From: Calditrichia bacterium
Lineage (GTDB): Bacteria; Calditrichota; Calditrichia; RBG-13-44-9; J042
Assembly: GCA_030430345.1 (NCBI GenBank)
Contig: JAUIFT010000229.1
Span: 1 to 5,631, forward strand
Direction of reading: 5' to 3'
Length of the DNA stretch: 5,631 nt
The translations under genes and the position numbers were made by a program. The notes beneath the pieces were generated by a model. The model ran no database searches. It saw only the letters and a list, made by a program, of their open reading frames with translations, and was not told the DNA's origin. Shown here in pieces: positions 1 to 5,631 of the stretch (position 1 is its first letter; each line of letters opens with the position of its first letter).

Positions 1-2823
1 TTCAACGTGCAGAACCAATTATACCTTTTCGAAAAAGCACAGGGATTGATGAAACTAATCGATGGATCGTTAGTGCCGGCCTTTAGCGAAAATTATTTTC
101 CGGAAGCGGAAGTTTCCGTAATGCTCCCCTACCCCGATGCGTCAGCACAGGATTCGATTTTGATTGGCACCTATACAAATGGCCTATATTTGTATACCGG
201 GAAGGGTATAAAACCATTCCGCTCCACAGCGACAGAATATCTTAAGACCAACCAATTATCCACGGGCACTCTCCTCAATAACGGTATTTACGCCTTCGGC
301 ACAGACCGCGGCGGGGTGGTGACAATGAATGCCGCCGGACAACCGCTGGAAATCCTTTCCGAAGAAACCGGCATCAGGGACGGAGGCGTACAGGCATTAT
401 ATCCCGATCGGCAGGGGAATCTCTGGCTGGCATTATATGATGGCATTGCCCGGGCAGAAATTCCCTCTAATTTCTCCTATTTTTCGGAGAATGCCGGTAT
501 TCAAAGTGATGTGAGCGTTATTCAGCGGCATCAGGATAAATTATATATGATTGGCCGCTATGGCCGCTACCGGGGCATTTATTCTCAGGATGCAAAGCCA
601 CTGGAAAACATCGCGGGATTTGCCAATACAGCCAGGATGACGCAATTCAAACCAGAGAAGGAAATAGTGACCAATTGCTGGGCGCTGCTTTCCGCCGGTA
701 AAGACCTTCTTGCCGCGACGGATGCCGGTATTTACATCATCAACAGCAAGGGGATTTCACATCTTAAGAGCGATTGGATTTATACGCAGACCCTCCATCA
801 ATCTCTGCGGGATAGCAACCGGGTTTTTGTTGGGCTTGACGATGGCCTGGCTGTCATCGAACGGGAAAACGGCAGTTGGCAGGACCAGGGAAAAATTGCT
901 GATACGGATTCGGAAGTCGCCCATATTGTTGAAGAGCAGGATGGTACTTTATGGTTGGAAACCTGGACGGGCACTTTATGGAGAATAACCGATATAAAGA
1001 ATCAGAATTTCAGAAACCTCCGCAATATTCGCGGCAAACAATATGACGACAAGGACGGCTTGCCTAGTGGTTTTGCCTATGTAAGCACTGTAAACGGCCG
1101 GGTGATTTTCCCCACCTCCGCCGGCTTACGTTATTACGATCCGGAAAAAGATGCATTTCCATCAGACGATACTTTTGGCCCTGCATTTGCCGATACAACC
1201 CTGGAGATACAATATGTCGTTGAAGACCCACAAAAAAATGTATGGCTCTATTCTGTAAAGGAAGGAGAGGTGAATATTGCCCGCGCAGTGCCGGATAACA
1301 ATGGCGGGTACGCCATTAGTCAAACTCCGTTTAAACCGATTGCCGCACTGGGAGACATCGTCTATACCATCTACCCGGAAAACGACGGTACCACCTGGTT
1401 TGGCACTTCAGAAGGCCTCATCCGCTATAACCCGGAAATTATTTCCCACAACGACATTGATTACGATGCCTACATCCGCAAAGTTAGCCTTCTCAACAGC
1501 GATTCGACGATATACTATGGCGATATTGCCTCCTCCGGCAATCGCAGCAGAAATCAACCACTGGTAACTCTCGATTATAGCGAGAATGCAATCAGCTTTG
1601 AATTCGCAGCCGCATATTTCAGTAATAAAGCCGAGAATCAGTATCAATACTTTTTGGAAGGCTTCGACCGGAAATGGTCGGACTGGCGCAAGTCGGCAGT
1701 GAAAGAACACACCAATATTCCGGAAGGAAGTTATGTCTTCCGCGTTCGGGTAAAGAATGTATATGGCCATATCAGTAATGAAGCAGCTTTCGCATTCAGC
1801 ATTCTTCCCCCCTGGTATCGCTCATGGATTGCTTACCTGATATATGCCATCGGTTTTATTCTGGTAACCCTCGGGGTCAGCCGGATTCGCAATCGCCAGT
1901 TAAAAGCACGCAGTATGGTCCTGGAAAGAAGAGTTCAGGAACGCACCCAGGAAATACGCAAGCAGGCGGAAGAAATCCATATGCAGGCGGAAGAATTAAA
2001 AGATAAAAACGATGAATTAGTACGAACACAAGAAAAGCTCGTCGTTCAGGAAAAACTGGCCTCTTTGGGTTCTCTCACCGCCGGTATTGCACATGAAATT
2101 AAGAATCCACTTAACTTTGTGAACAATTTTGCCAGTCTTTCTATTGAATTGGTCGAAGATCTGGAAGCTGAGATTGCGGCGAGAAAATCCGGGAATCCTT
2201 CGGAAGATACGGAAGAATATGTTGAAGAACTGCTGAATGACATTAAGATGAATGCCGGACGCATTAATGAACACGGCAAGCGGGCAGATAATATCATCAA
2301 GGAAATGTTGAAACATTCGCGGGGCGTTGCCGGTGAATCCGGAGAAGTGATTTTCAATGAGCTGATTGATGAATACCTGAATTTGACCTATCATGGCTTC
2401 AAGGCGCAGCACCCGGAAGTATCCATTATACTCCAGAAAGATTATGATGACACTATCGGCCAGATAGAGGTTATTCCCCAGGACTTAAGCCGGGCGATTA
2501 TAAATATTGTCAACAATAGTTGTTATGCCGTTCTGGAAAAACATCTACGCCTGGGCGCGGACTTTAAACCACAGGTGAAGGTAACAACTCGTAAAGAAGG
2601 CAAATGGGTGGAATTGCGTATTCATGATAACGGTGATGGCATTTCCGATGATATTCGCGAGAAAATTTTCAATCCGTTTTTTACTACAAAGCCAACCGGA
2701 GAAGGCACCGGGCTCGGCCTATCACTCACCCACGATATTATCGTAAAGGTTCATCACGGAGAAATTCGTTTAGAAAGTGAAAAGGGTGAGTTTACGGAAT
2801 TTATTATCCGCCTGCCGCGCTAA
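1..2823 (+). CDS. Propeller-type membrane sensor histidine kinase (5' partial)
   Basis: Predicted transmembrane two-component sensor kinase: a periplasmic propeller would sense a ligand and drive autophosphorylation of a cytoplasmic histidine. The frame is open from the first base, so the GTG at 7 is probably internal and the signal peptide plus early blades are missing. Numbering from that GTG, Reg_prop-like blades include GNLWLALYDGIAR (137-149), DLLAATDAGIY (233-243), RVFVGLDDGL (272-281), GTLWLETWTGTLWRI (313-327), NVWLY (411-415) and GTTWFGTSEGLIRYNPE (461-477). A Y_Y_Y domain follows (about 519-600), then one membrane helix (about 606-626) and a charged coiled coil (about 630-680). The H-box AGIAHEIKNPLNF carries the phosphoacceptor H696. 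The long DHp contains HGKRAD (756-761) and MLKHSR (767-772). The N-box is at N833/N837, G1 DNGDG at 874-878, the F-box at 888-892 and G2 GEGTGLGL at 898-905. There is no receiver or DNA-binding domain after the ATPase. The ligand is unknown. Confidence 0.93.
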   Translation, partial: FNVQNQLYLFEKAQGLMKLIDGSLVPAFSENYFPEAEVSVMLPYPDASAQDSILIGTYTNGLYLYTGKGIKPFRSTATEYLKTNQLSTGTLLNNGIYAFGTDRGGVVTMNAAGQPLEILSEETGIRDGGVQALYPDRQGNLWLALYDGIARAEIPSNFSYFSENAGIQSDVSVIQRHQDKLYMIGRYGRYRGIYSQDAKPLENIAGFANTARMTQFKPEKEIVTNCWALLSAGKDLLAATDAGIYIINSKGISHLKSDWIYTQTLHQSLRDSNRVFVGLDDGLAVIERENGSWQDQGKIADTDSEVAHIVEEQDGTLWLETWTGTLWRITDIKNQNFRNLRNIRGKQYDDKDGLPSGFAYVSTVNGRVIFPTSAGLRYYDPEKDAFPSDDTFGPAFADTTLEIQYVVEDPQKNVWLYSVKEGEVNIARAVPDNNGGYAISQTPFKPIAALGDIVYTIYPENDGTTWFGTSEGLIRYNPEIISHNDIDYDAYIRKVSLLNSDSTIYYGDIASSGNRSRNQPLVTLDYSENAISFEFAAAYFSNKAENQYQYFLEGFDRKWSDWRKSAVKEHTNIPEGSYVFRVRVKNVYGHISNEAAFAFSILPPWYRSWIAYLIYAIGFILVTLGVSRIRNRQLKARSMVLERRVQERTQEIRKQAEEIHMQAEELKDKNDELVRTQEKLVVQEKLASLGSLTAGIAHEIKNPLNFVNNFASLSIELVEDLEAEIAARKSGNPSEDTEEYVEELLNDIKMNAGRINEHGKRADNIIKEMLKHSRGVAGESGEVIFNELIDEYLNLTYHGFKAQHPEVSIILQKDYDDTIGQIEVIPQDLSRAIINIVNNSCYAVLEKHLRLGADFKPQVKVTTRKEGKWVELRIHDNGDGISDDIREKIFNPFFTTKPTGEGTGLGLSLTHDIIVKVHHGEIRLESEKGEFTEFIIRLPR

Positions 2824-2876
2824 TCAAAATACCTAACGAGCATTTCTGCAACAGCTATCCTGGAGGGAAGTTTACC

Positions 2877-3512
2877 ATGGCATCGCATATTGATTCCGGA
2901 GAATTTCCGGAACACACAGATGAGAACCGCGCGATTTGGGAAAAGAATGCCGATTGGTGGGATGACAAAATTGGCGAAGGGAATGATTTTCAGATACACC
3001 TGATCGAACCGGCGACTCATAAGCTGCTTCAATTAAGCGGCGGAGAAAACGTGCTGGACATTGCTTGCGGCGCGGGCCGTTTCGCCAGACAAATGGCTGA
3101 AAAAGGCGCACGGGTTACCGCGATTGATCAGAGCAGGAATTTTATCAAACGTGCCCAAAGCAAAGCGCCGGAAAATTTGAACATAAACTTTCGAGTCGTT
3201 GATGCCACGGATGCAACAGCACTCATCTCACTCGGTAAATCAACATTCGATTATGCAGTCTGCACGATGGGCATTATGGATATTCCTGTCCTTGCACCAA
3301 TGATGCGTGCACTGCGAACGCTACTAAAAACCAATGGACAATTCGTTTTTAGCATCACTCATCCCTGCTTTCATTCCGCAGCGCAATCGGCTTTTGCCGA
3401 AAGGGTTGTTACGGAAGAAGGCCGGCATATTACCGTGAATAGCCAAAGACCTGATCTAAATCTCTCTATCTCATCGCGCTCTGATGCCGGTAATTTACCG
3501 GGGTTTTCGTAA
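2877..3512 (+). CDS. Class I SAM-dependent methyltransferase, C terminus apparently truncated
   Basis: Small soluble methyltransferase of the Methyltransf_11/25 (UbiE-like) type. The SAM-binding motif I is VLDIACGAGRFA (59-70), with the acidic residue that should bind the ribose hydroxyls at D84 (VTAIDQS). VVDATD (107-112) fits the adenine-contacting loop, FDYAVCTMGIMDI (124-136) the strand 4 region, and GQFVFSITHPCF (154-165) the strand 5 region with its usual HPCF. The ATG is supported by GGAGGG at 2862-2867, nine bases upstream. The gene lies 53 nt after the histidine kinase with no obvious terminator between, so co-transcription is plausible. The protein is 211 aa, whereas relatives with this HPCF motif usually run to about 240-270 aa and end with a YFHRP-like segment and a GF-x-GLEEP-like strand, recalled from family knowledge. 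Here the last 20 or so residues look unrelated. The substrate (small molecule, quinone or other) cannot be told. Confidence 0.85.
   Translation: MASHIDSGEFPEHTDENRAIWEKNADWWDDKIGEGNDFQIHLIEPATHKLLQLSGGENVLDIACGAGRFARQMAEKGARVTAIDQSRNFIKRAQSKAPENLNINFRVVDATDATALISLGKSTFDYAVCTMGIMDIPVLAPMMRALRTLLKTNGQFVFSITHPCFHSAAQSAFAERVVTEEGRHITVNSQRPDLNLSISSRSDAGNLPGFS
3489..3510 (+). terminator. Weak hairpin plus short T-run at the methyltransferase 3' end
   Basis: CCGGTA (3489-3494) and TACCGG (3498-3503) form a 6-bp GC-rich stem with a 3-nt loop, followed by GG and four Ts. It lies within the last codons of the methyltransferase. The T-run is short, so terminator function is uncertain. It is the only candidate stop for transcription before the csp promoter. 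Confidence 0.3.
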
Positions 3513-3593
3513 AACTTTGATTGTTTGATATTTAATCCTTGATTCAGGCGCAACAATAGCATAGTTTCTTTCGTGTTTTTTGGAATTTCAGCC

Positions 3594-3602
3594 TGTTATA
3601 AT
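3594..3602 (+). promoter_or_regulatory. Extended -10 promoter for the cold shock gene
   Basis: TGTTATAAT is a perfect TG-N-TATAAT extended -10 element. No good -35 hexamer lies 16-18 bases upstream (the sequence there is a T-rich GTGTTTTTT), which is acceptable for extended -10 promoters. Transcription would start near 3608-3610, giving an AT-rich leader of about 65 nt before the csp ATG. The match to the sigma-70 consensus is seen in the sequence; use by this organism is inferred. Confidence 0.55.
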
Positions 3603-3674
3603 TTCTCTCCAGTCTTGAATGCCCCGTTAATCACATAATTTTCTTAATATTTTTTATTCAAAGGAGTATCTATA

Positions 3675-3887
3675 ATGTCAGAAAGAGTAAATGGTGTCGT
3701 TAAATGGTTTAACGATAGCAAAGGATATGGTTTTGTTACAAGTAAAGATGGACAGGAATTATTTGTTCATTTTAGTTCTATCCGTGATAACGGTGGTTTT
3801 CGGTCCCTGGAAGAAGGACAAGAAGTCGAGTTCACAATCGGAGAAGGCAAAAAAGGCCCGCAGGCGCAAGATGTTGTGGTACTGTAA
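3675..3887 (+). CDS. csp: CspA-family cold shock protein
   Basis: A 70-aa single cold-shock-domain protein, full length for the family. It binds single-stranded RNA and DNA in the cytoplasm and is expected to act as an RNA chaperone that loosens secondary structure, helping translation and transcription antitermination. The domain opens with GVVKWFNDSKGYGFV (7-21), which contains RNP1 (KGYGFV, 16-21). RNP2 is LFVHFS (29-34). The aromatic surface residues W11, F12, Y18, F20, F30, H32 and F33 are all present. The C-terminal strand ends in GPQAQDVVVL. The ATG follows AAGGAG (3661-3666) by eight bases. An extended -10 promoter lies about 75 bases upstream, and a strong hairpin begins about 100 bases after the stop, so the gene can form its own transcript. 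Cold induction is known for some family members but cannot be read from this sequence. Confidence 0.97.
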   Translation: MSERVNGVVKWFNDSKGYGFVTSKDGQELFVHFSSIRDNGGFRSLEEGQEVEFTIGEGKKGPQAQDVVVL

Positions 3888-3889
3888 CT

Positions 3890-3969
3890 AATTACAATTC
3901 AGACAAAGTTGCAGATTAAGTAGCCTACTCCAGACTGCTTTTAGATTATGCGCATGAACAATTGTAATT
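3890..3969. repeat. 10-bp inverted repeat in the csp 3' untranslated region
   Basis: AATTACAATT (3890-3899) and AATTGTAATT (3960-3969) are exact reverse complements separated by 60 bases. In RNA they could close a long-range AT-only stem between the csp stop codon and the downstream hairpin. The pairing is weak, and chance occurrence in AT-rich DNA is possible. Confidence 0.35.
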
Positions 3970-3990
3970 TAAAATTTGTTTTAAACTCTT

Positions 3991-4030
3991 AATCAAAAAG
4001 GCGACACTATCCAGTGTTGCCTTTTTGATT
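3991..4030 (+). terminator. Strong 18-bp hairpin after csp: intrinsic terminator or attenuator
   Basis: The left arm 3991-4008 and the right arm 4013-4030 pair over 18 positions (17 Watson-Crick plus one G-U) around a 4-nt loop, ATCC. The outer part is AATCAAAAAGGC against GCCTTTTTGATT. The A-run on one side and the T-run on the other are typical of a bidirectional intrinsic terminator, and the T-rich 3' side continues to 4032. It would end the csp transcript. It stops only six bases before the ribosome binding site of the RRM gene, so either that gene has its own promoter just upstream or its expression depends on readthrough. Confidence 0.8.
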
Positions 4031-4048
4031 TTATACAAGGAATAGCAG

Positions 4049-4318
4049 ATGAATCTATATGTAGGCAACTTATCGGAAGCGGTTGTCGAATCTGATTTAG
4101 AAGAAACCTTTTCAGCATTCGGCGAAGTTTTTTCCGTCAAAATTATTCGCGATAAATTCACCGGCATGTCTAAAAAATTTGGTTTTGTCGAAATGAAGAA
4201 TAATTCGCAAGCACAGGAAGCAATAAAAAAACTGAATTATAGCGAGCTAAAAGGATATGTCATTGTCGTAAATGAAGCACATCCTAAAAAAACTCAGCAA
4301 AAAAGAAAGCGGCGATAA
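4049..4318 (+). CDS. Single-RRM RNA-binding protein with basic tail
   Basis: An 89-aa protein made of one RNA recognition motif and a short basic tail, like the small glycine-rich-type RRM proteins (Rbp) of cyanobacteria and many FCB bacteria. It should bind single-stranded RNA in the cytoplasm. RNP2 is LYVGNL (3-8). RNP1 is KKFGFVEM (42-49), with the stacking aromatics Y4, F44 and F46 intact. Position 2 of RNP1, usually glycine, is lysine (K43), which is unusual. Helix 1 (14-24) ends in the typical AFGEV, and loop 3 has the common RDKFTGMSK form. The last ten residues, KKTQQKRKRR, have seven positive charges and no glycine-rich stretch. The ATG is preceded by AAGGA (4037-4041), seven bases away and six bases beyond the strong hairpin. 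The physiological target is unknown; cyanobacterial relatives are often cold induced, which would fit the csp neighbour. Confidence 0.93.
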   Translation: MNLYVGNLSEAVVESDLEETFSAFGEVFSVKIIRDKFTGMSKKFGFVEMKNNSQAQEAIKKLNYSELKGYVIVVNEAHPKKTQQKRKRR

Positions 4319-4367
4319 TAAAATTTCAAGAAAAAAATCAGCCTTTGCAGATCTTACCAGACAATCT

Positions 4368-4379
4368 GTTTTGCAAAAC
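4368..4379. promoter_or_regulatory. Perfect 12-bp palindrome upstream of the sigma gene
   Basis: GTTTTGCAAAAC is its own reverse complement. It lies 38 bases before the sigma factor ATG, in the 99-base gap after the RRM gene. Flanking CTG on the left and CAG at 4383-4385 add loose symmetry. It could be an operator for a dimeric regulator. I found no convincing -35/-10 pair around it, and a palindrome of this length can occur by chance. Confidence 0.25.
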
Positions 4380-4417
4380 GAACAGTAAAAAACTCACCCC
4401 ATGGGAGGTCAATACGC

Positions 4418-5266
4418 ATGTCGGGACGGTATAGTAGCCGAGCCAGTCAATCGCTTGATAAATATCTACAGGAAATTAGTGAAGTGCCCTTGTTAACCGC
4501 CGAGGAAGAAATTGAACTTGCGCGCCGAATAAAAACCGGGGACGAAGCGGCCTTGGAAACCTTAACCAGGACAAATCTGCGATTTGTAGTTAGCGTCGCG
4601 AAACTTTATCAAAATAAAGGCCTGGCTTTAGGAGACTTAATTAATGAAGGTAATTTGGGTCTCATTAAAGCCGCCAAACGTTTTGATGAAAGCCGGGGAT
4701 TCAAATTTATATCCTATGCAGTTTGGTGGATTCGTCAGGGTATTATGCAGGCGCTGGCGAACCAGGCCCGCTTGGTTCGCTTACCACTGAATCGCATTAA
4801 TACCTTAAGTAAAATTGGCAAAGCGGCCTCTGAACTGGAACAGGTATTTGAACGAGAACCCAGCCCGACTGAGATTGCTGAACAATTGGATATGAAAACC
4901 CTTGAGGTTTTTGATACCTTAAAAGTGTCGGGAAGGCACTTGTCAATGGATTCTCCGTTGAAAGAGGGTGAAAAAAGCTCTTTGTTGGAAGTTATTAAAA
5001 ACGATCAACAACCCTCTCCAGACTCTGAGTTATTGAATGAATCTTTAAAACTTGAGATTGAACTCGTGATGGGGACATTAACCAAACGAGAGGCAGAGAT
5101 CATCCGTTTATACTTCGGACTCGGGGCAGAACACGCACTGAATTTGGAAGAAATTGGAGAGCGGTTTAATCTTACCAGGGAGCGGATACGGCAAATTAAG
5201 GAAAAAGCCTTACGTCGCCTGCGTCATGCCTCCCGCAGTAAGACATTACGACAGTTTTTAGAGTGA
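4418..5266 (+). CDS. rpoD: Primary-type RNA polymerase sigma-70 factor
   Basis: A 282-aa sigma factor that directs core RNA polymerase to -10/-35 promoters. Region 1.2 is [20 protein letters not shown] (12-31). Region 2 (about 48-122) holds [13 protein letters not shown], the core-binding [18 protein letters not shown] (73-90) and the -10-reading, DNA-melting segment [14 protein letters not shown] (94-107). Region 3 spans about 126-200, with [14 protein letters not shown] at 145-158. Region 4 ends in the -35-binding helix-turn-helix, [27 protein letters not shown] (243-269). Region 1.1 is absent and the length matches the short RpoD of Bacteroidetes and Chlorobi relatives, so it is probably the main sigma or a very close paralogue rather than an ECF or flagellar type. 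The ATG is set by GGGAGG (4403-4408), nine bases away. The gene is co-oriented with the RRM gene 99 bases upstream. A terminator follows its stop, so it ends a transcription unit. Confidence 0.95.
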   Translation: MSGRYSSRASQSLDKYLQEISEVPLLTAEEEIELARRIKTGDEAALETLTRTNLRFVVSVAKLYQNKGLALGDLINEGNLGLIKAAKRFDESRGFKFISYAVWWIRQGIMQALANQARLVRLPLNRINTLSKIGKAASELEQVFEREPSPTEIAEQLDMKTLEVFDTLKVSGRHLSMDSPLKEGEKSSLLEVIKNDQQPSPDSELLNESLKLEIELVMGTLTKREAEIIRLYFGLGAEHALNLEEIGERFNLTRERIRQIKEKALRRLRHASRSKTLRQFLE

Positions 5267-5292
5267 TATTCAATATTCGATAGTAAAATTCA

Positions 5293-5335
5293 AACGGACG
5301 GAAAGATCAATGATTTTCCGCCCGTTATCTTTTTT
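5293..5335 (+). terminator. Intrinsic terminator of the sigma gene, between convergent genes
   Basis: AACGG-A-CGGAAA (5293-5304) pairs with TTTCCG-C-CCGTT (5315-5326), with one A/C mismatch. Inner ATC/GAT pairing and one bulged G bring the loop down to about 3 nt. The run TCTTTTTT (5328-5335) follows. This is a standard rho-independent terminator 26 bases after the sigma stop. Its right edge lies three bases beyond the stop of the convergent gene. On the minus strand there is only a weak T-rich tail (TTTGAATTTT), so it may end that transcript less well. Confidence 0.8.
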
Positions 5336-5338
5336 CAA

Positions 5339-5631
5339 CTATTTCAATAGCAGCATTTTTTTTACGGCCGAAAAAGAAGGAGTTCGCAACTGATAAAAAT
5401 AAACCCCACTTGCTAAACTTGTCGCATTGAAAGTTATTGTATGCTCACCCGAGGATTGCCTGCCTTTGAAGAGGGTTTGCAAATGCCGTCCATGAACATC
5501 ATAGACCGTTAATGTTATATTTGTTGTTTTCGGCAGATAATATTCAATCGCCGTTTCCGGATTGAAAGGATTGGGATAATTATCCTTGAGTATGAAGTTT
5601 TCGGAGACATTCACACCCCGATCATCAATAC
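5339..5631 (-). CDS. C-terminal end of a secreted protein with type IX (Por) sorting domain (5' partial)
   Basis: The frame stays open to the window edge (the residues before the GTG at 5614 read IDDRG), so this GTG is almost certainly internal and only the last 97 or so residues are visible. They form a complete type A T9SS sorting domain of the TIGR04183 / FlgD-Ig-like kind. It starts with NYPNPFNPETAIEYYLP (from 5581 downward) and continues with ITLTVYDVHGRHLQTL, SGEHTITFNA, LASGVYFYQL and a final KKMLLLK. In the family this beta-sandwich directs export of the passenger protein across the outer membrane and is then removed or anchored at the surface. The passenger domain, which would give the function, lies outside the window. 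The gene converges with the sigma gene and its TAG stop is at 5339-5341. Confidence 0.92.
   Translation of the reverse strand, partial: IDDRGVNVSENFILKDNYPNPFNPETAIEYYLPKTTNITLTVYDVHGRHLQTLFKGRQSSGEHTITFNATSLASGVYFYQLRTPSFSAVKKMLLLK

Noticed and set aside
1408..1770. Reverse-strand 120-codon open frame
   Set aside because: It lies wholly opposite the propeller and Y_Y_Y coding sequence, with no family features.
2017..2412. Reverse-strand open frames of 103 and 131 codons within the kinase domain
   Set aside because: They are antisense to the clearly conserved H-box and DHp region, have no recognisable domains and overlap each other; they are shadows of the kinase.
3371..3562. Reverse-strand 63-codon frame across the methyltransferase end and the following gap
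   Set aside because: It has no clear ribosome binding site or recognised motif. Because it spans the odd junction it was considered as a fragment of an inserted gene, but nothing in its translation supports a family.
3555..3583. Reverse-complement text resembling the CACGAAA-type dispersed repeats of some bacterial genomes
   Set aside because: Only one imperfect unit (ACACGAAAGAAAC on the minus strand) is present, with no tandem copies, so a repeat cannot be claimed.
3691..3891. 66-codon frame overlapping csp in another phase
   Set aside because: It is an out-of-frame reading of the cold shock gene with no start signal of its own.
4344..4373. Possible Bacteroidetes-type or sigma-70 promoter before rpoD (TTTGCAG followed by TTTTG)
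   Set aside because: The spacing and the -10/-7 part do not fit either consensus: no TA precedes the TTTG, and there is no TATAAT-like hexamer.
1..5631. CRISPR arrays, tRNA or rRNA genes, insertion sequences and phage genes
   Set aside because: No regularly spaced repeats, cloverleaf or rRNA-like sequence, transposase motifs or terminal inverted repeats were found on reading the window. No undescribed defence or mobile system is supported here.

Overview
The window looks like chromosomal DNA from a bacterium of the Fibrobacteres-Chlorobi-Bacteroidetes (FCB) neighbourhood, for example Ignavibacteria, Calditrichota, KSB1 or a related candidate phylum. Three features suggest this. The reverse-strand gene at the right edge ends in a type IX secretion (Por) sorting domain with the NYPNPFNPET signature. 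The sigma factor is short (282 aa), has no region 1.1 and closely resembles the primary sigma of that group. The left-edge histidine kinase has the Reg_prop propeller / Y_Y_Y / kinase build common there. The phylum cannot be fixed from this sequence alone, and ribosome binding sites are clear (GGAGGG, AAGGAG, GGGAGG), unlike typical Bacteroidia.

Layout from left to right. 1-2823 (+): the 3' part of a large membrane sensor histidine kinase whose start lies outside the window. 2877-3512 (+): a class I SAM-dependent methyltransferase, 53 nt downstream, with an apparently cut-short C terminus. 3513-3674: an intergenic stretch with a good extended -10 promoter. 3675-3887 (+): a CspA-family cold shock protein. 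3991-4030: a near-perfect 18-bp hairpin. 4049-4318 (+): a single-RRM RNA-binding protein with a basic tail. 4418-5266 (+): a primary-type sigma-70 factor. 5293-5335: an intrinsic terminator. 5339-5631 (-): the C-terminal end of a secreted or surface protein, convergent with the sigma gene.

How the genes may work together. The kinase ends directly after its ATPase domain, so it needs a separate response regulator, which is not in this window. The methyltransferase may be co-transcribed with it, but the substrate is unknown. The csp, RRM and sigma genes form a co-oriented expression-control cluster: two small RNA-binding proteins next to a main sigma factor. The most interesting detail is the strong hairpin between csp and the RRM gene. 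It ends six bases before the RRM ribosome binding site and could act as a terminator or attenuator that cold shock proteins open. That role is inference. No mobile element, CRISPR array, tRNA or rRNA was seen, and no gene-free stretch exceeds about 165 bases.
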